A stretch of DNA of 64,000 nucleotides from Comamonas resistens (GCF_030064165.1 NZ_CP125947.1:3906001-3970000); one strand, 5' to 3'. Shown: positions 26,029 to 36,206, counted from the stretch's first letter. Made by a program: numbers and translations. The notes: generated by a model not told the origin, from the sequence alone.

Positions 26029-27302
26029 CCAATATGAACCAAGACAAGCAAGCCACCTACGCGGCCATCGACGCATGGATCGACGAGCACTTCGACGAAG
26101 AAGTGAAGTTCCTGCAAGCCATGGTGCAAGTGCCCACGGACACACCTCCCGGCAACAATGCCCCCCACGCCGAGCGCACTGCCGACCTGATCAAGGGTTT
26201 TGGCTTTGAAGCCGAAAAGCATGTCGTGCCCGAAGCCGACGTGAAGGCCTACGGCATGGAGTCCATCACCAACCTGATCGTGCGTCGCCCCTATGGTGAC
26301 GGCGGCAAGACCATTGCCCTGAACGCACACGGCGACGTGGTGCCCCCAGGCGAAGGCTGGACCAAGGATCCCTACGGCGCCGAAATCGAAGACGGCAAGC
26401 TGTACGGCCGCGCCGCTGCCGTGAGCAAGAGCGACTTCGCCTCGTTCACCTTCGCCGTGCGCGCCCTGGAAGCCGTGGCCAAGCCCAGCAAAGGCGCCGT
26501 GGAACTGCACTACACCTACGACGAAGAGTTCGGCGGCATCATGGGCCCCGGCTGGTTGCTGGAAAAGGGTCTGACCAAGCCTGATCTGATGATCGCAGCC
26601 GGTTTCAGCTACGAAGTCGTGACCGCTCACAACGGCTGCCTGCAGATGGAAATCACCGTGCAGGGCAAGATGGCTCACGCCGCCGTGCCCCACACCGGCG
26701 TGGACGCGCTGCAAGCCACGGCCGTGCTGCTGACCGCTCTGTACGGCGAAAACGTCAAGTACAAGCAAGTCACTTCACAAGTGCCCGGCATCAAGCACCC
26801 CTACCTGAACGTCGGCCGCATCGACGGCGGCACCAACACCAATGTGGTGCCCGGCAAGGTGATGCTGAAGATCGACCGCCGCATGATTCCCGAAGAGAAT
26901 CCCGTGGAAGTCGAAGCCAGCATCCGTGCTGTGATCGCCAAGGCCATCGAAGACTTCAACACGCAAGGCGGCTACACCGGCGAAGACGCTGTGCGCGTGG
27001 ACATCAAGCGCCTGCTGCTGGCCAACGCCATGACTCCCCTGGACGGCAACAAGCCCCTCGTGGACGCCATCCAGAAGCACGGCGAAGCCATCTTCGGCGA
27101 AGTACCTCCAGCCGTGGGCACGCCCCTGTACACCGACGTGCGCCTGTATGTCGAGCGCGGTATCCCCGGCGTGATCTATGGCGCCGGCCCCCGCACCGTG
27201 CTGGAATCGCACGCCAAGCGCTCCGACGAGCGCCTGGTGCTGGAAGACCTGCGCCGCGCCACCAAGGTCGTGGCCCGCTCTCTGGTGGACCTGACTGCCT
27301 GA
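26025..27302 (+). CDS. M20-family metallohydrolase, possibly for a late ureide
   Basis: A 425-residue M20 (ArgE/DapE-like) enzyme. Seen: NAHGDVVPPGEGW (His and Asp ligands), YDEEFGGIMGPG (general-base Glu) and MAHAAVPHTGVDAL and LESHAKRSDE for later His residues. Where the family usually has a metal-bridging Asp in DMKG, this protein has RAAAVSKSDFASF. The ATG overlaps the stop of the fusion gene, so it is part of the puuE operon. No ureidoglycolate-handling gene is otherwise present, and plant ureidoglycolate amidohydrolase is an M20 enzyme, so a ureide substrate is a reasonable guess only. Confidence 0.82.
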   Translation: MTNMNQDKQATYAAIDAWIDEHFDEEVKFLQAMVQVPTDTPPGNNAPHAERTADLIKGFGFEAEKHVVPEADVKAYGMESITNLIVRRPYGDGGKTIALNAHGDVVPPGEGWTKDPYGAEIEDGKLYGRAAAVSKSDFASFTFAVRALEAVAKPSKGAVELHYTYDEEFGGIMGPGWLLEKGLTKPDLMIAAGFSYEVVTAHNGCLQMEITVQGKMAHAAVPHTGVDALQATAVLLTALYGENVKYKQVTSQVPGIKHPYLNVGRIDGGTNTNVVPGKVMLKIDRRMIPEENPVEVEASIRAVIAKAIEDFNTQGGYTGEDAVRVDIKRLLLANAMTPLDGNKPLVDAIQKHGEAIFGEVPPAVGTPLYTDVRLYVERGIPGVIYGAGPRTVLESHAKRSDERLVLEDLRRATKVVARSLVDLTA

Positions 27303-27370
27303 TTCTTCCTGGGCCCGAGAGAGATCGAGGGCCCTCTGCCTAGCCTTCGCTTGCTCTGGTGAAGGTTTTT

Positions 27371-27405
27371 ACAAGCCCGGTCGTCAAAGACCGGGCTTGT
27401 TTTTT
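27371..27405. terminator. Terminator of the puuE operon
   Basis: ACAAGCCCGGTC and GACCGGGCTTGT pair around a six-base loop and are followed by six T. It also covers the end of the convergent LysR gene. Confidence 0.88.
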
Positions 27406-28360
27406 ATGCGCCGGCAGTCAGCAGATGCACGGGCTTGCGCTCTGCGTGGCTGAGGTCCACATGCTGGGCCAGAAAGTCCAGCACCGCCCGCGTACGCACG
27501 GGCAACTGACCAGGTTTGCCCACATACACCGCATGAATGGGCTGCAACTCGCCAGGATTGAAATCCTCCAGCACCGGCTGCAAGCACCCTGCATGCAAAT
27601 CATCCCAGGCGTGATAGAGCGACAGCCGCGCCAGTCCCGCCCCCGCTTTGGCCAAGTTGGCCATGGCCTCACCATCATTGACGCGCAGCACATCTCCCAT
27701 ACCGATAGCCACTGCCTGCCCAGCCACCACAAACGGCCAGTGCGGTATGGCGCGAGGGTAGTTCCAGCCGATGCGTACATGGTTCGCCAGATCGTCCGGA
27801 TGTTCAGGCTTGCCAAAACGCTTCAGATACTCCGGCGACGCCACGACCACCTGGCGCGTGCTGCCCAGTTTGCGCGCCACCATGTCCGAAGACCTTAATT
27901 CGCCCCAACGCAAGGCTATATCTGCGCGAGCCGCTATCAAATCCACTATGTGATCGGTAAAACTCAGATCCAGTTGCAAGCCCGGCCAAGTCTGCATGAT
28001 CTGCCCAACCAGAGGCACCAGCAGCCGGTTCCCCGTGGACGAGCTGGCATTGATGCGCACCAGGCCGCTAGGCTGTCCTTGCTGGGTGACGGCAGACTCC
28101 AGCGCCATCCAGTCCGCCAGCAACTGCTGGCCCTGCTCCAACAATTGCTCTCCCTCGGCCGTCAACTCCAGGCGTCGGGTGCTGCGCCTCAGCAATTGCA
28201 CCCCCAGCCGAGACTCCAGCCTGGCCACGACCTTGCTCACGGCCGAAGGCGATACCTCGCGCTGGCGTGCGGCCGCGGAAAAGCTGCCTTGTTGCGCCAC
28301 CAGCACAAAGGTCTGCAGCTCCACAAAGCGGTCCGGACTCGTCACCGTCGATTGGCTCAT
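27404..28360 (-). CDS. LysR-family regulator divergent from MFS exporter
   Basis: A LysR protein of about 318 residues. The helix-turn-helix is FVLVAQQGSFSAAARQREVS and SPSAVSKVVARLESRLG; the effector domain starts near GLVRINASSSTGNRLLV. The upstream frame continues to 29248 but overlaps the MFS gene and is not native. Start options are 28360 (chosen) and 28369; the latter would put the operator 12 bases from the start, as in the gcl-linked LysR. It probably controls the divergent transporter. Confidence 0.88.
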   Translation of the reverse strand: MSQSTVTSPDRFVELQTFVLVAQQGSFSAAARQREVSPSAVSKVVARLESRLGVQLLRRSTRRLELTAEGEQLLEQGQQLLADWMALESAVTQQGQPSGLVRINASSSTGNRLLVPLVGQIMQTWPGLQLDLSFTDHIVDLIAARADIALRWGELRSSDMVARKLGSTRQVVVASPEYLKRFGKPEHPDDLANHVRIGWNYPRAIPHWPFVVAGQAVAIGMGDVLRVNDGEAMANLAKAGAGLARLSLYHAWDDLHAGCLQPVLEDFNPGELQPIHAVYVGKPGQLPVRTRAVLDFLAQHVDLSHAERKPVHLLTAGA

Positions 28361-28381
28361 GAACCGCATCATAAATAGGCG

Positions 28382-28404
28382 ATTTATTCCCTGCAGGAAC
28401 AAAT
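28382..28404. promoter_or_regulatory. LysR-type operator between LysR and MFS genes
   Basis: ATTTATTC and GAACAAAT flank a seven-base spacer. Arms and spacing match the gcl operator at 19849-19871 with one mismatch. Confidence 0.6.
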
Positions 28405-28486
28405 GCATGTCCGCGACAAGGGCTACCGTCTGCCCGCCGAGAAGTTCACAGTCGGCTCCCTCACTGGTATTTACAAGGACGCACTC

Positions 28487-29671
28487 ATGCCTGCTGCACT
28501 GCTTGCTCTGGCCGCCGGAGCTTTTGGCATCGGCACCACCGAATTCATCATCATGGGCCTGCTGACCCAGGTCAGCCAGGATCTGCAGATCTCCATTCCT
28601 ACTGCGGGTACGCTGATCTCTGGCTACGCCATCGGCGTGGCCGTGGGCGCACCTGTTCTCACCCTGGCATCGCGCCACTGGCCGCGCAAGTTTCTGCTGC
28701 TGAGCCTGATGCTGCTGTTCATTGCGGGCAATGCCGCTGCCGCCCTGGCCCCCAGCTATGGCTGGCTGATGGCGGCACGCATGCTGACCTCGCTGACCCA
28801 TGGCACTTTCTTCGGTGTCGGTGCGGTGGTCGCTACGCAGCTGGTCGCCCCAGAGAAGAAAGCATCCGCCATTGCACTGATGTTTTCCGGCCTGACGCTG
28901 GCCACGTTGCTGGGTGTGCCTTTTGGCACCTGGATCGGCCAGCATTGGGGCTGGCGCATGGCCTTTGCCGCCGTCAGCGGCATCGGCGTGGTGGCCCTGC
29001 TGATTCTGGCGCGCTATGTGCCCCGTCACCTGAGCATGCCTGCCGTCCGGCACCTGGGCCATGAACTGGCCGTGCTGCGTAATGCCTCCCTGTGGCGCGG
29101 CCTGCTGCTGACGGTGGTGGGCTTTGCCGGGGTCTTCACCCTTTATACCTATATAGAGCCCTTGCTGACCCAGATCACGGGAATGGGCGACCGCATGGTT
29201 GCCTTGACCCTGCTGCTGTTCGGAGCGGGACTTGCCATTGGCAACCACGTTGGCGGCAAGTTGGCCGATCGCCTGGGCGCACAGCGGGCGCTATGGATAT
29301 CACTAGCAGGCCTGTTGCTGGTCTTGATCGCGGGCTACTGGCTGTTTGCGAGCACGGCCTTGACCATCGCCTTTGTGCTGCTGCTGGGTATTGCCGCCTT
29401 TGCCACGGTCGCGCCTTTGCAGATGAGCGTGCTGCAGGCGGCTGGCGAAGCGGGAATGAATCTGGCCTCCAGCCTCAATATCGCAGCCTTCAACCTGGGC
29501 AATGCCTTGGGCGCGTGGCTGGGCGGTGCCGTCATCGCCCAGGGTCTGGGCCTGACCTCGCTGACCTGGACTGCCGCCCTGCCCACCGCTGCCGCCTTGC
29601 TGATGGCAAGCCTGACGCTACGCCATCACGCCTCTCGGCCATCTGCCTCTATGGCGGCGGGCATGCACTGA
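28487..29671 (+). CDS. MFS transporter (DHA1 drug-exporter type)
   Basis: A 394-residue inner-membrane protein with twelve predicted helices. The opening (AALLALAAGAFGIGTTEFII, MGLLTQVSQDL) and GAVVATQLVAPEKKASAIAL are typical of AraJ/YdhP-type sugar-efflux or drug exporters of the DHA1 group. The start at 28487 is set by AAGGA seven bases upstream; the frame opens at 28403. It probably exports a small toxic compound under control of the divergent LysR protein. Confidence 0.88.
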   Translation: MPAALLALAAGAFGIGTTEFIIMGLLTQVSQDLQISIPTAGTLISGYAIGVAVGAPVLTLASRHWPRKFLLLSLMLLFIAGNAAAALAPSYGWLMAARMLTSLTHGTFFGVGAVVATQLVAPEKKASAIALMFSGLTLATLLGVPFGTWIGQHWGWRMAFAAVSGIGVVALLILARYVPRHLSMPAVRHLGHELAVLRNASLWRGLLLTVVGFAGVFTLYTYIEPLLTQITGMGDRMVALTLLLFGAGLAIGNHVGGKLADRLGAQRALWISLAGLLLVLIAGYWLFASTALTIAFVLLLGIAAFATVAPLQMSVLQAAGEAGMNLASSLNIAAFNLGNALGAWLGGAVIAQGLGLTSLTWTAALPTAAALLMASLTLRHHASRPSASMAAGMH

Positions 29672-29842
29672 ACCTTCTGGGCTTTTCCTTTCTCTATCTG
29701 AGACGATAGAGCGCTTGCAACACTGATCCTGCCTGTCTTGCCCTCAGCCCTGCTGCCGGATCTATCTGACGGGGCAGCTTGCAAGAGGTGGAAAAGGCCG
29801 AAAAGGCCACCCCAATGCCCCTGGCAGTGCATCTCCCTACTC

Positions 29843-29880
29843 CATGAAAAAAGCGGCTCTCAAGAGTCGCTTTTTTCATG
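29843..29880. terminator. Bidirectional hairpin terminator
   Basis: CATGAAAAAAGCG..CTCT and AGAGTCGCTTTTTTCATG form a long stem with T and A runs on both sides, about 170 bases after the MFS stop. Confidence 0.75.
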
Positions 29881-30138
29881 GCGCCGCAACCGGCATGGTT
29901 CTTGCAGACCTCCAGCACTATCTCAACCGCTGAACGCTTTGTCAGATCCTCATGCACGCTTTTGCACATCAATGCACCAATTTCGGTTTCATTACCGAAT
30001 TTCAACCCCCCAGACACACTAATAAGCGAAAACGTCACCCAGGTGATTGCATGCTTTCCTTGACAGGATGTCGCAAGACCCCATACCAATACGCACATAA
30101 CTGGCACAAGTCTGCGTCCTATTGCATATCGCGCAAGA

Positions 30139-30161
30139 TTTGCTACTTAAAAAGTAGCAAA
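30139..30161. promoter_or_regulatory. Perfect 10-bp inverted repeat, unknown role
   Basis: TTTGCTACTT and AAGTAGCAAA are separated by AAA. It is too far from the permease start (about 280 bases) for a simple operator and lacks a T-run, so its role is open. Confidence 0.45.
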
Positions 30162-30353
30162 CATCGCTTTCCTCTCAACGATTTCATAGCCATAAATTAA
30201 AAATATTGGGAGAAATATGCGCCTAGAGCTATACATTTTATAGCAATCAGTATTTGCCTTATGCATCTATGCACAAAGCGCATAGATATTTCCATATCGG
30301 CAAGATGAACGACTTTGAGCAGGGTTTACCGCTAGATATCGTTCGTTATAGCC

Positions 30354-30361
30354 TGTATACA
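30354..30361 (+). promoter_or_regulatory. Purine-regulon operator before the permease
   Basis: Exact TGTATACA inside CTGTATACACTTT, about 77 bases upstream of the permease start. The 13-base context equals that before hiuH on its own strand. Confidence 0.65.
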
Positions 30362-30437
30362 CTTTTTGTATGGATTACATGCCGCTTAGCTATGCGTGTG
30401 GCCCTGAAGCAAATACAGAGTGAGGAGATATGTTTTT

Positions 30438-31925
30438 ATGACATCCAAAGTGCATCCCGTCGATGAGGTCTTGCCAGCAGGCAAGCTCACCGCCCTAGGC
30501 TTGCAGCACGTGCTGGTCATGTATGCAGGTGCCGTGGCCGTTCCACTGATCGTGGGCCGCGCGCTCAACCTACCACCCGAGCAGGTCGCGCACCTGATCT
30601 CTGCCGACCTGTTCGTCTGCGGTCTGGTCACCCTGATCCAGGCCCTGGGCGCCACCCAGTGGTTCGGTATCAAGCTGCCCGTGATGATGGGCGTGACCTT
30701 TGCCAGCGTGGCCCCCATGGTCGCCATTGCACAGTCCACCGGCGGCAACGCAGGAGCTGGCCTGATTTTTGGCTCCGTGATTGGCGCGGGGGTGGTTTCT
30801 ATCCTCATCGCGCCCGTCATCAGCCGCATGCTGCGGTTTTTCCCGCCCGTGGTGACCGGCACCATCATTGCCGTCATCGGTATCAGCCTGATGCGCGTGG
30901 GCATCAACTGGATCTTCGGCAACCCCGTGGGCCCTACCGCACCTTCCGTGCCCAACCCCGAGCACCTGAAGTGGCTGGCTGAAGCCCAGGCCATGGCCGG
31001 CGCCCCCGGCTCCTCGCTGCCCGCCATCCCCAAGGGCTTCTCGGTGCTGCCCACCCTGCCCAACCCCAAGTACGCCGATCTGCAAGGCGCCGCCGTCTCG
31101 GGCATCGTGCTGCTGTCCATCCTGCTGATCGCACGCTTTGCCAAGGGCTTCATCGCCAATATCTCGGTGCTGATGGGCATTCTGATCGGCGGCGTGATCT
31201 CCGTAGCCATGGGCCTGATGAACTTCGACAAGGTCGCCAAGGCCGAGTGGTTCACCGTGGTGCTGCCCTTCCAGATCGCCATGCCCGTGTTCGACCCCAT
31301 TCTGATCCTGACCATGAGCCTGGTGATGGTGGTGGTGATGATCGAATCGACCGGCATGTTCCTGGCTCTGGGCGACATGACCAAGCGCGAGATCACTCAG
31401 GATGAGCTGACCCGCGGTCTGCGCACCGACGGGCTGGGCACCCTGATCGGCGGTATCTTCAATACCTTCCCCTACACCAGCTTCTCGCAGAACGTGGGTC
31501 TGGTCGCCGTGACAGGCGTGATGAGCCGCTGGGTCTGCGTGGCGGGCGGCGCCATCCTGATCATCCTGGGCGTGCTGCCCAAGATGGGGGCGCTGATCGA
31601 GTCCCTGCCCACCGTGGTGCTGGGCGGCGCGGGTCTGGTGATGTTCGGCATGGTGGCCTCCACCGGTATCCGCATCCTGTCCAACGTGGATTTCCGCAAC
31701 AACAAGCACAACGCCATGATCGTGGCCGTGTCCATCGGCGTCGGCATGATTCCTCTGGTTGCACCTAATTTCCGCCAATGGATGCCCCATTCCATCCATC
31801 CACTGATTGAATCCGGTATCCTGCTGGCTTCGATTACCGCAGTGGCTCTGAACCTTTTCTTCAACGGGGCTGCCAAAGACAACAGTGCCGCGATCAACGC
31901 TGCGCGACAGGCTGACGCCCACTAA
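30438..31925 (+). CDS. NCS2-family purine permease (urate/xanthine type)
   Basis: A 495-residue inner-membrane symporter with about 12-14 helices. Family signatures: GLQHVLVMYAGAVAVPLIVG near the N-terminus, VVVMIESTGMFLALG and NTFPYTSFSQNVGLVAVTGV, characteristic of nucleobase:cation symporter-2 transporters that take up urate, xanthine or uracil. The Met at 30438 has GAGGAG upstream; the GTG at 30420 is less likely. The shared operator and nearby urate genes favour urate or xanthine as substrate. The plus-strand gene is followed by a terminator at 31968. Confidence 0.93.
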   Translation: MTSKVHPVDEVLPAGKLTALGLQHVLVMYAGAVAVPLIVGRALNLPPEQVAHLISADLFVCGLVTLIQALGATQWFGIKLPVMMGVTFASVAPMVAIAQSTGGNAGAGLIFGSVIGAGVVSILIAPVISRMLRFFPPVVTGTIIAVIGISLMRVGINWIFGNPVGPTAPSVPNPEHLKWLAEAQAMAGAPGSSLPAIPKGFSVLPTLPNPKYADLQGAAVSGIVLLSILLIARFAKGFIANISVLMGILIGGVISVAMGLMNFDKVAKAEWFTVVLPFQIAMPVFDPILILTMSLVMVVVMIESTGMFLALGDMTKREITQDELTRGLRTDGLGTLIGGIFNTFPYTSFSQNVGLVAVTGVMSRWVCVAGGAILIILGVLPKMGALIESLPTVVLGGAGLVMFGMVASTGIRILSNVDFRNNKHNAMIVAVSIGVGMIPLVAPNFRQWMPHSIHPLIESGILLASITAVALNLFFNGAAKDNSAAINAARQADAH

Positions 31926-31967
31926 GGCCTAGCCTCAATCAATCGCCGGTTTACCAGCCGGCCCTGG

Positions 31968-32004
31968 GCCCCCTGCCGCACCACAATGCGCCAGGGGGCT
32001 TGTT
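31968..32004 (+). terminator. Putative terminator after the permease
   Basis: GCCCCCTG and CAGGGGGC pair across a 16-base loop, followed by TTGTTG. Confidence 0.6.
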
Positions 32005-32094
32005 GTCGGTGCAGTTCAGGCAAAACAGACCTAACCCAAAAATCTTCTCGCCATCCGGTAAGCTTCAGAGAAGCAACTTGTTGATAAATTTCGT

Positions 32095-34392
<2,298 letters not shown>

Positions 34393-34440
34393 ACATCTTT
34401 TCAGCCCTTGGGCTGTAGAAGTCGCAAGACCCGTTCTGAA

Positions 34441-34474
34441 AGCCATTCAACAGCCATCTGTTGGATGGCTTTTC
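34441..34474 (+). terminator. Terminator after maeB
   Basis: AGCCATTCAACAG and CTGTTGGATGGCT pair around CCAT with one G-T mismatch, followed by TTTTC. Confidence 0.82.
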
Positions 34475-34607
34475 TCATGACCTGCCGGCCAATTTTTCTG
34501 CCAAGGAGCGCTTCAAGATCATGCGTGCTTCGCCAGTTTTTTGACGAGCGCTCAAAGTCGCCCAATTCAAAATCAAGCGTAATTCCTTGTGTAGAATCCG
34601 GGCATCC

Positions 34608-34697
34608 GGAGGTTTGGGTGAGTGGTTTAAACCAGCAGTCTTGAAAACTGCCGAAGGAGTGATCCTTCCGTGAGTTCGAATCTCACAGCCTCCGCCA
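34608..34697 (+). tRNA. tRNA-Ser (anticodon UGA), prophage integration site
   Basis: A 90-base tRNA with the long variable arm of serine tRNAs. Acceptor GGAGGTT pairs with AGCCTCC, the anticodon loop CTTGAAA holds TGA, the T-arm is GTGAG-TTCGAAT-CTCAC and CCA is encoded at 34695-34697. Its last 13 bases plus one G form the left copy of the att repeat. Because the repeat includes the acceptor end, integration leaves the tRNA intact. The terminator that originally followed it appears to be at 42323, on the far side of the prophage. Confidence 0.96.
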
Positions 34698-35000
34698 GTC
34701 ATCAGGAAAAGCTGCAAGCATGGCCTTCAAGCCGTCTGCAGCTTTTTTTTCGTCCTCGTTCTCGGAGGCCTCTAGGTCTTCCTTCATAGCCGCGACAAAG
34801 GCCCGTGCTGGGTCTTCTCCAAGGATCGCGCGCATCTTTCCCCGTATCCGCCAGTTGCAAGGACGCTTGCCTTGTTTCATCTCGACTAGGTTCGAGGGGT
34901 AAATCTCCAGTACTGCCGCCAGTTTTCTTTGGCTTCCGACTACTTCTGCTGCGCGCTCGATGAGCGTTTCTAGGGTAAGACCTGTGACAAGTGGTTCCAT
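34683..35000 (-). CDS. Phage repressor-like DNA-binding protein
   Basis: A 105-residue protein with a Cro/CI-like helix-turn-helix (LIERAAEVVGSQRKLAAVLE, YPSNLVEMKQGKRPCNWRIR) and an acidic C-terminal half. Similar short proteins control lysogeny in other inoviruses. The Met at 35000 is preferred over 35012 because GGAG lies six bases before it. It is divergent from the structural genes, with tandem CCAATTTTGG repeats in the gap. The last residues WRRL are encoded by the att core, and the stop TGA uses two bases of the tRNA. In the excised circle the frame would continue for 41 codons to a TAG at 42152-42154. Confidence 0.82.
   Translation of the reverse strand: MEPLVTGLTLETLIERAAEVVGSQRKLAAVLEIYPSNLVEMKQGKRPCNWRIRGKMRAILGEDPARAFVAAMKEDLEASENEDEKKAADGLKAMLAAFPDDWRRL
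34685..34698. repeat. attL, 14-bp core
   Basis: ACAGCCTCCGCCAG, covering the 3' end of tRNA-Ser and the last codons of the phage repressor on the other strand. Confidence 0.88.
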
Positions 35001-35060
35001 TTTTGGCTCCATCGTGATAAATTAGCGTAACCAATTTTGGTATCAGAGCCAATTTTGGTA
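34997..35060. promoter_or_regulatory. Repeated CCAATTTTGG operators in the phage switch region
   Basis: CCAATTTTGGTA occurs at 35031-35042 and 35049-35060, 18 bp apart. A weaker copy, CCATTTTTGG at 34997-35006, overlaps the repressor start codon. Position between divergent repressor and phage genes makes them likely repressor sites. Confidence 0.65.
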
Positions 35061-35113
35061 ATTCATTGTACGTCTGCCCCATCTGCAGGGGATATCACGC
35101 CATAGGAGGCCGC

Positions 35114-35422
35114 ATGCAGCATTCATCCGTAGTTCAAATTCTCAAGGTCAATGACTCCCGTTCTGGCGTTGGCAAGAACGGCAAAAATTGGACGATGCAA
35201 GAGGCTGAATGCATCTTGCTCGACGGTGATGGGCAGGTCTCTCAAGTGGGCGTCCTCGACGTTCCTAAAGACATGATCGGTAACCTCGTCCCCGGGATGT
35301 ACACCGCCACGTTTACGCTGGCGGCTCACTATCAAACCCGCAAGATTGAATCCCGCCTGACTGGCCTGACTCGCATTCCTAGTAAGTCTGAGCGTCCCGC
35401 TCCTTCGGCTGACAAGTCCTGA
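35114..35422 (+). CDS. Phage single-stranded DNA-binding protein (pV-like)
   Basis: A 102-residue protein in the place where filamentous phages encode the gene V protein that coats new single-stranded genomes before export. The beta-rich sequence (VVQILKVNDSRSGVGKNGKN, QVSQVGVLDVPKDM, GMYTATFTLAAHY) fits a helix-destabilising OB-like fold. AGGAGG lies before the ATG at 35114. It is the first gene of the rightward phage operon. Assignment rests on length, position and general pattern. Confidence 0.75.
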   Translation: MQHSSVVQILKVNDSRSGVGKNGKNWTMQEAECILLDGDGQVSQVGVLDVPKDMIGNLVPGMYTATFTLAAHYQTRKIESRLTGLTRIPSKSERPAPSADKS

Positions 35423-35424
35423 CC

Positions 35425-35769
35425 ATGGAGCTGCTTACTGAACTCCAGTTGGGCAGCCTTGCCCTCGGAATCGCAAAGATCGCATTCGTTGCGGGTCTCG
35501 CTGGTGCTCTTGCTGCTCTCAGCATTTTGAAGGGTGTCTATGCGGTTGCGGGGTTCTTCGCTGAGCGAACTGTTAAGGCTGCTCGCATCCGTGCTGCGCG
35601 TTCTCGCGCAACTGCTGCGCCTGTGGCGGTAATGCCTGCTCCTGGTGCCCCTGACTCTAGCGACCCTCCGGGTCATTACTGCACTGAGAACTACTCGACT
35701 CACGACTGGGTAGGTGACGTCTGCGTCACCTGCGGTGGTCGCACTGATTGGGGGCGTGCTTCATGCTGA
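35425..35769 (+). CDS. Phage membrane protein with C-terminal Cys motif, unknown
   Basis: A 114-residue protein with hydrophobic residues about 8-50, enough for one or two helices, then a basic stretch (KAARIRAARSRA), a Pro/Ala linker and a tail with HYCTEN and GDVCVTCGGRTDWG that may form a small metal site. It starts two bases after the ssDNA-binding gene and overlaps the next ORF by seven bases. No function is recognised. Confidence 0.65.
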   Translation: MELLTELQLGSLALGIAKIAFVAGLAGALAALSILKGVYAVAGFFAERTVKAARIRAARSRATAAPVAVMPAPGAPDSSDPPGHYCTENYSTHDWVGDVCVTCGGRTDWGRASC

Positions 35770-36014
35770 CTTTGATTTATGCCGCTCCCGGCTCTGGCGG
35801 CACGTATGGGCCAGAGGTCTATCGGGCCTACCGGTCTGAACAGGCTCGCTGTCTCGAGAAAACCCGTCGCAATTTTGAAGCCGTTTCCAAGAGGTTTGGC
35901 CCTTCTCATTCTTGGACGAAGTTTTGGGTCCAAGAGTGCAAGCGTGAGGCCGGGTACTTGATTTCCGGCGTTTATTGCTCTGGTGTTAGGGGCTGGGGTG
36001 TCCCCGGTGGCTGA
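35763..36014 (+). CDS. Small phage protein, unknown
   Basis: An 83-residue frame starting MLTLIYAAPGSGGTYGPEVY and overlapping the previous stop. It is charged in the middle (RCLEKTRRNFEAVSKRFG) and has no membrane segment. No family is recognised. Tight overlap with neighbours is the main evidence that it is translated. Confidence 0.55.
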   Translation: MLTLIYAAPGSGGTYGPEVYRAYRSEQARCLEKTRRNFEAVSKRFGPSHSWTKFWVQECKREAGYLISGVYCSGVRGWGVPGG

Positions 36015-36204
36015 TCAGGTTATCCAATGCTCTCAAGCCTGCACGGTCACTGTGCAGCTTGAGCTAACTCATCCGCTGTTCAACATCGACGCAGCTGGGG
36101 GCGCGCAAATCGGTCTAGCGATCGTGTTTGTGTGGGTCGTGGGGTTTGGCGTCCGTCAAGCCATCAAGGCCGTCAAAGTCGGTGATTCCAACTCTGAGGA
36201 GTAA
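35983..36204 (+). CDS. Small phage membrane protein, possible minor coat
   Basis: A 73-residue frame with a GTG start, one transmembrane helix (AQIGLAIVFVWVVGFGV) and a short basic-acidic tail. It lies immediately before the major coat gene, the position of pIX/pVII-type minor coat proteins. Upstream in the same frame the codons read FPAFIALVLGAGVSPVA, signal-peptide-like, but without an ATG, so the true start may be a rare codon such as CTG or ATT. Start is uncertain. Confidence 0.6.
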   Translation: MLGAGVSPVADQVIQCSQACTVTVQLELTHPLFNIDAAGGAQIGLAIVFVWVVGFGVRQAIKAVKVGDSNSEE

Positions 36205-36206
36205 CT

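Larger units (their letters stand above)
29672..30437. other. Long AT-rich intergenic region before the permease
   Basis: About 770 bases with no supportable gene. It holds a strong terminator-like hairpin at 29843-29880, a 23-base palindrome at 30139-30161 (TTTGCTACTT, three A, AAGTAGCAAA), a small GCTATA/TATAGC dyad near 30229-30244 and the TGTATACA operator at 30354. Composition from about 30.0 to 30.4 kb is clearly AT-richer than its surroundings. Short plus-strand frames here look random. Confidence 0.55.

Noticed and set aside
24133..26145. 670-residue minus-strand frame
   Set aside because: It lies opposite the uraD-allC fusion, with His/Gly/Ala-rich shadow composition and no domain.
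30254..30466. Small ORF before the permease
   Set aside because: It contains the operator and promoter space and overlaps the permease start; it has no homology or start signal.
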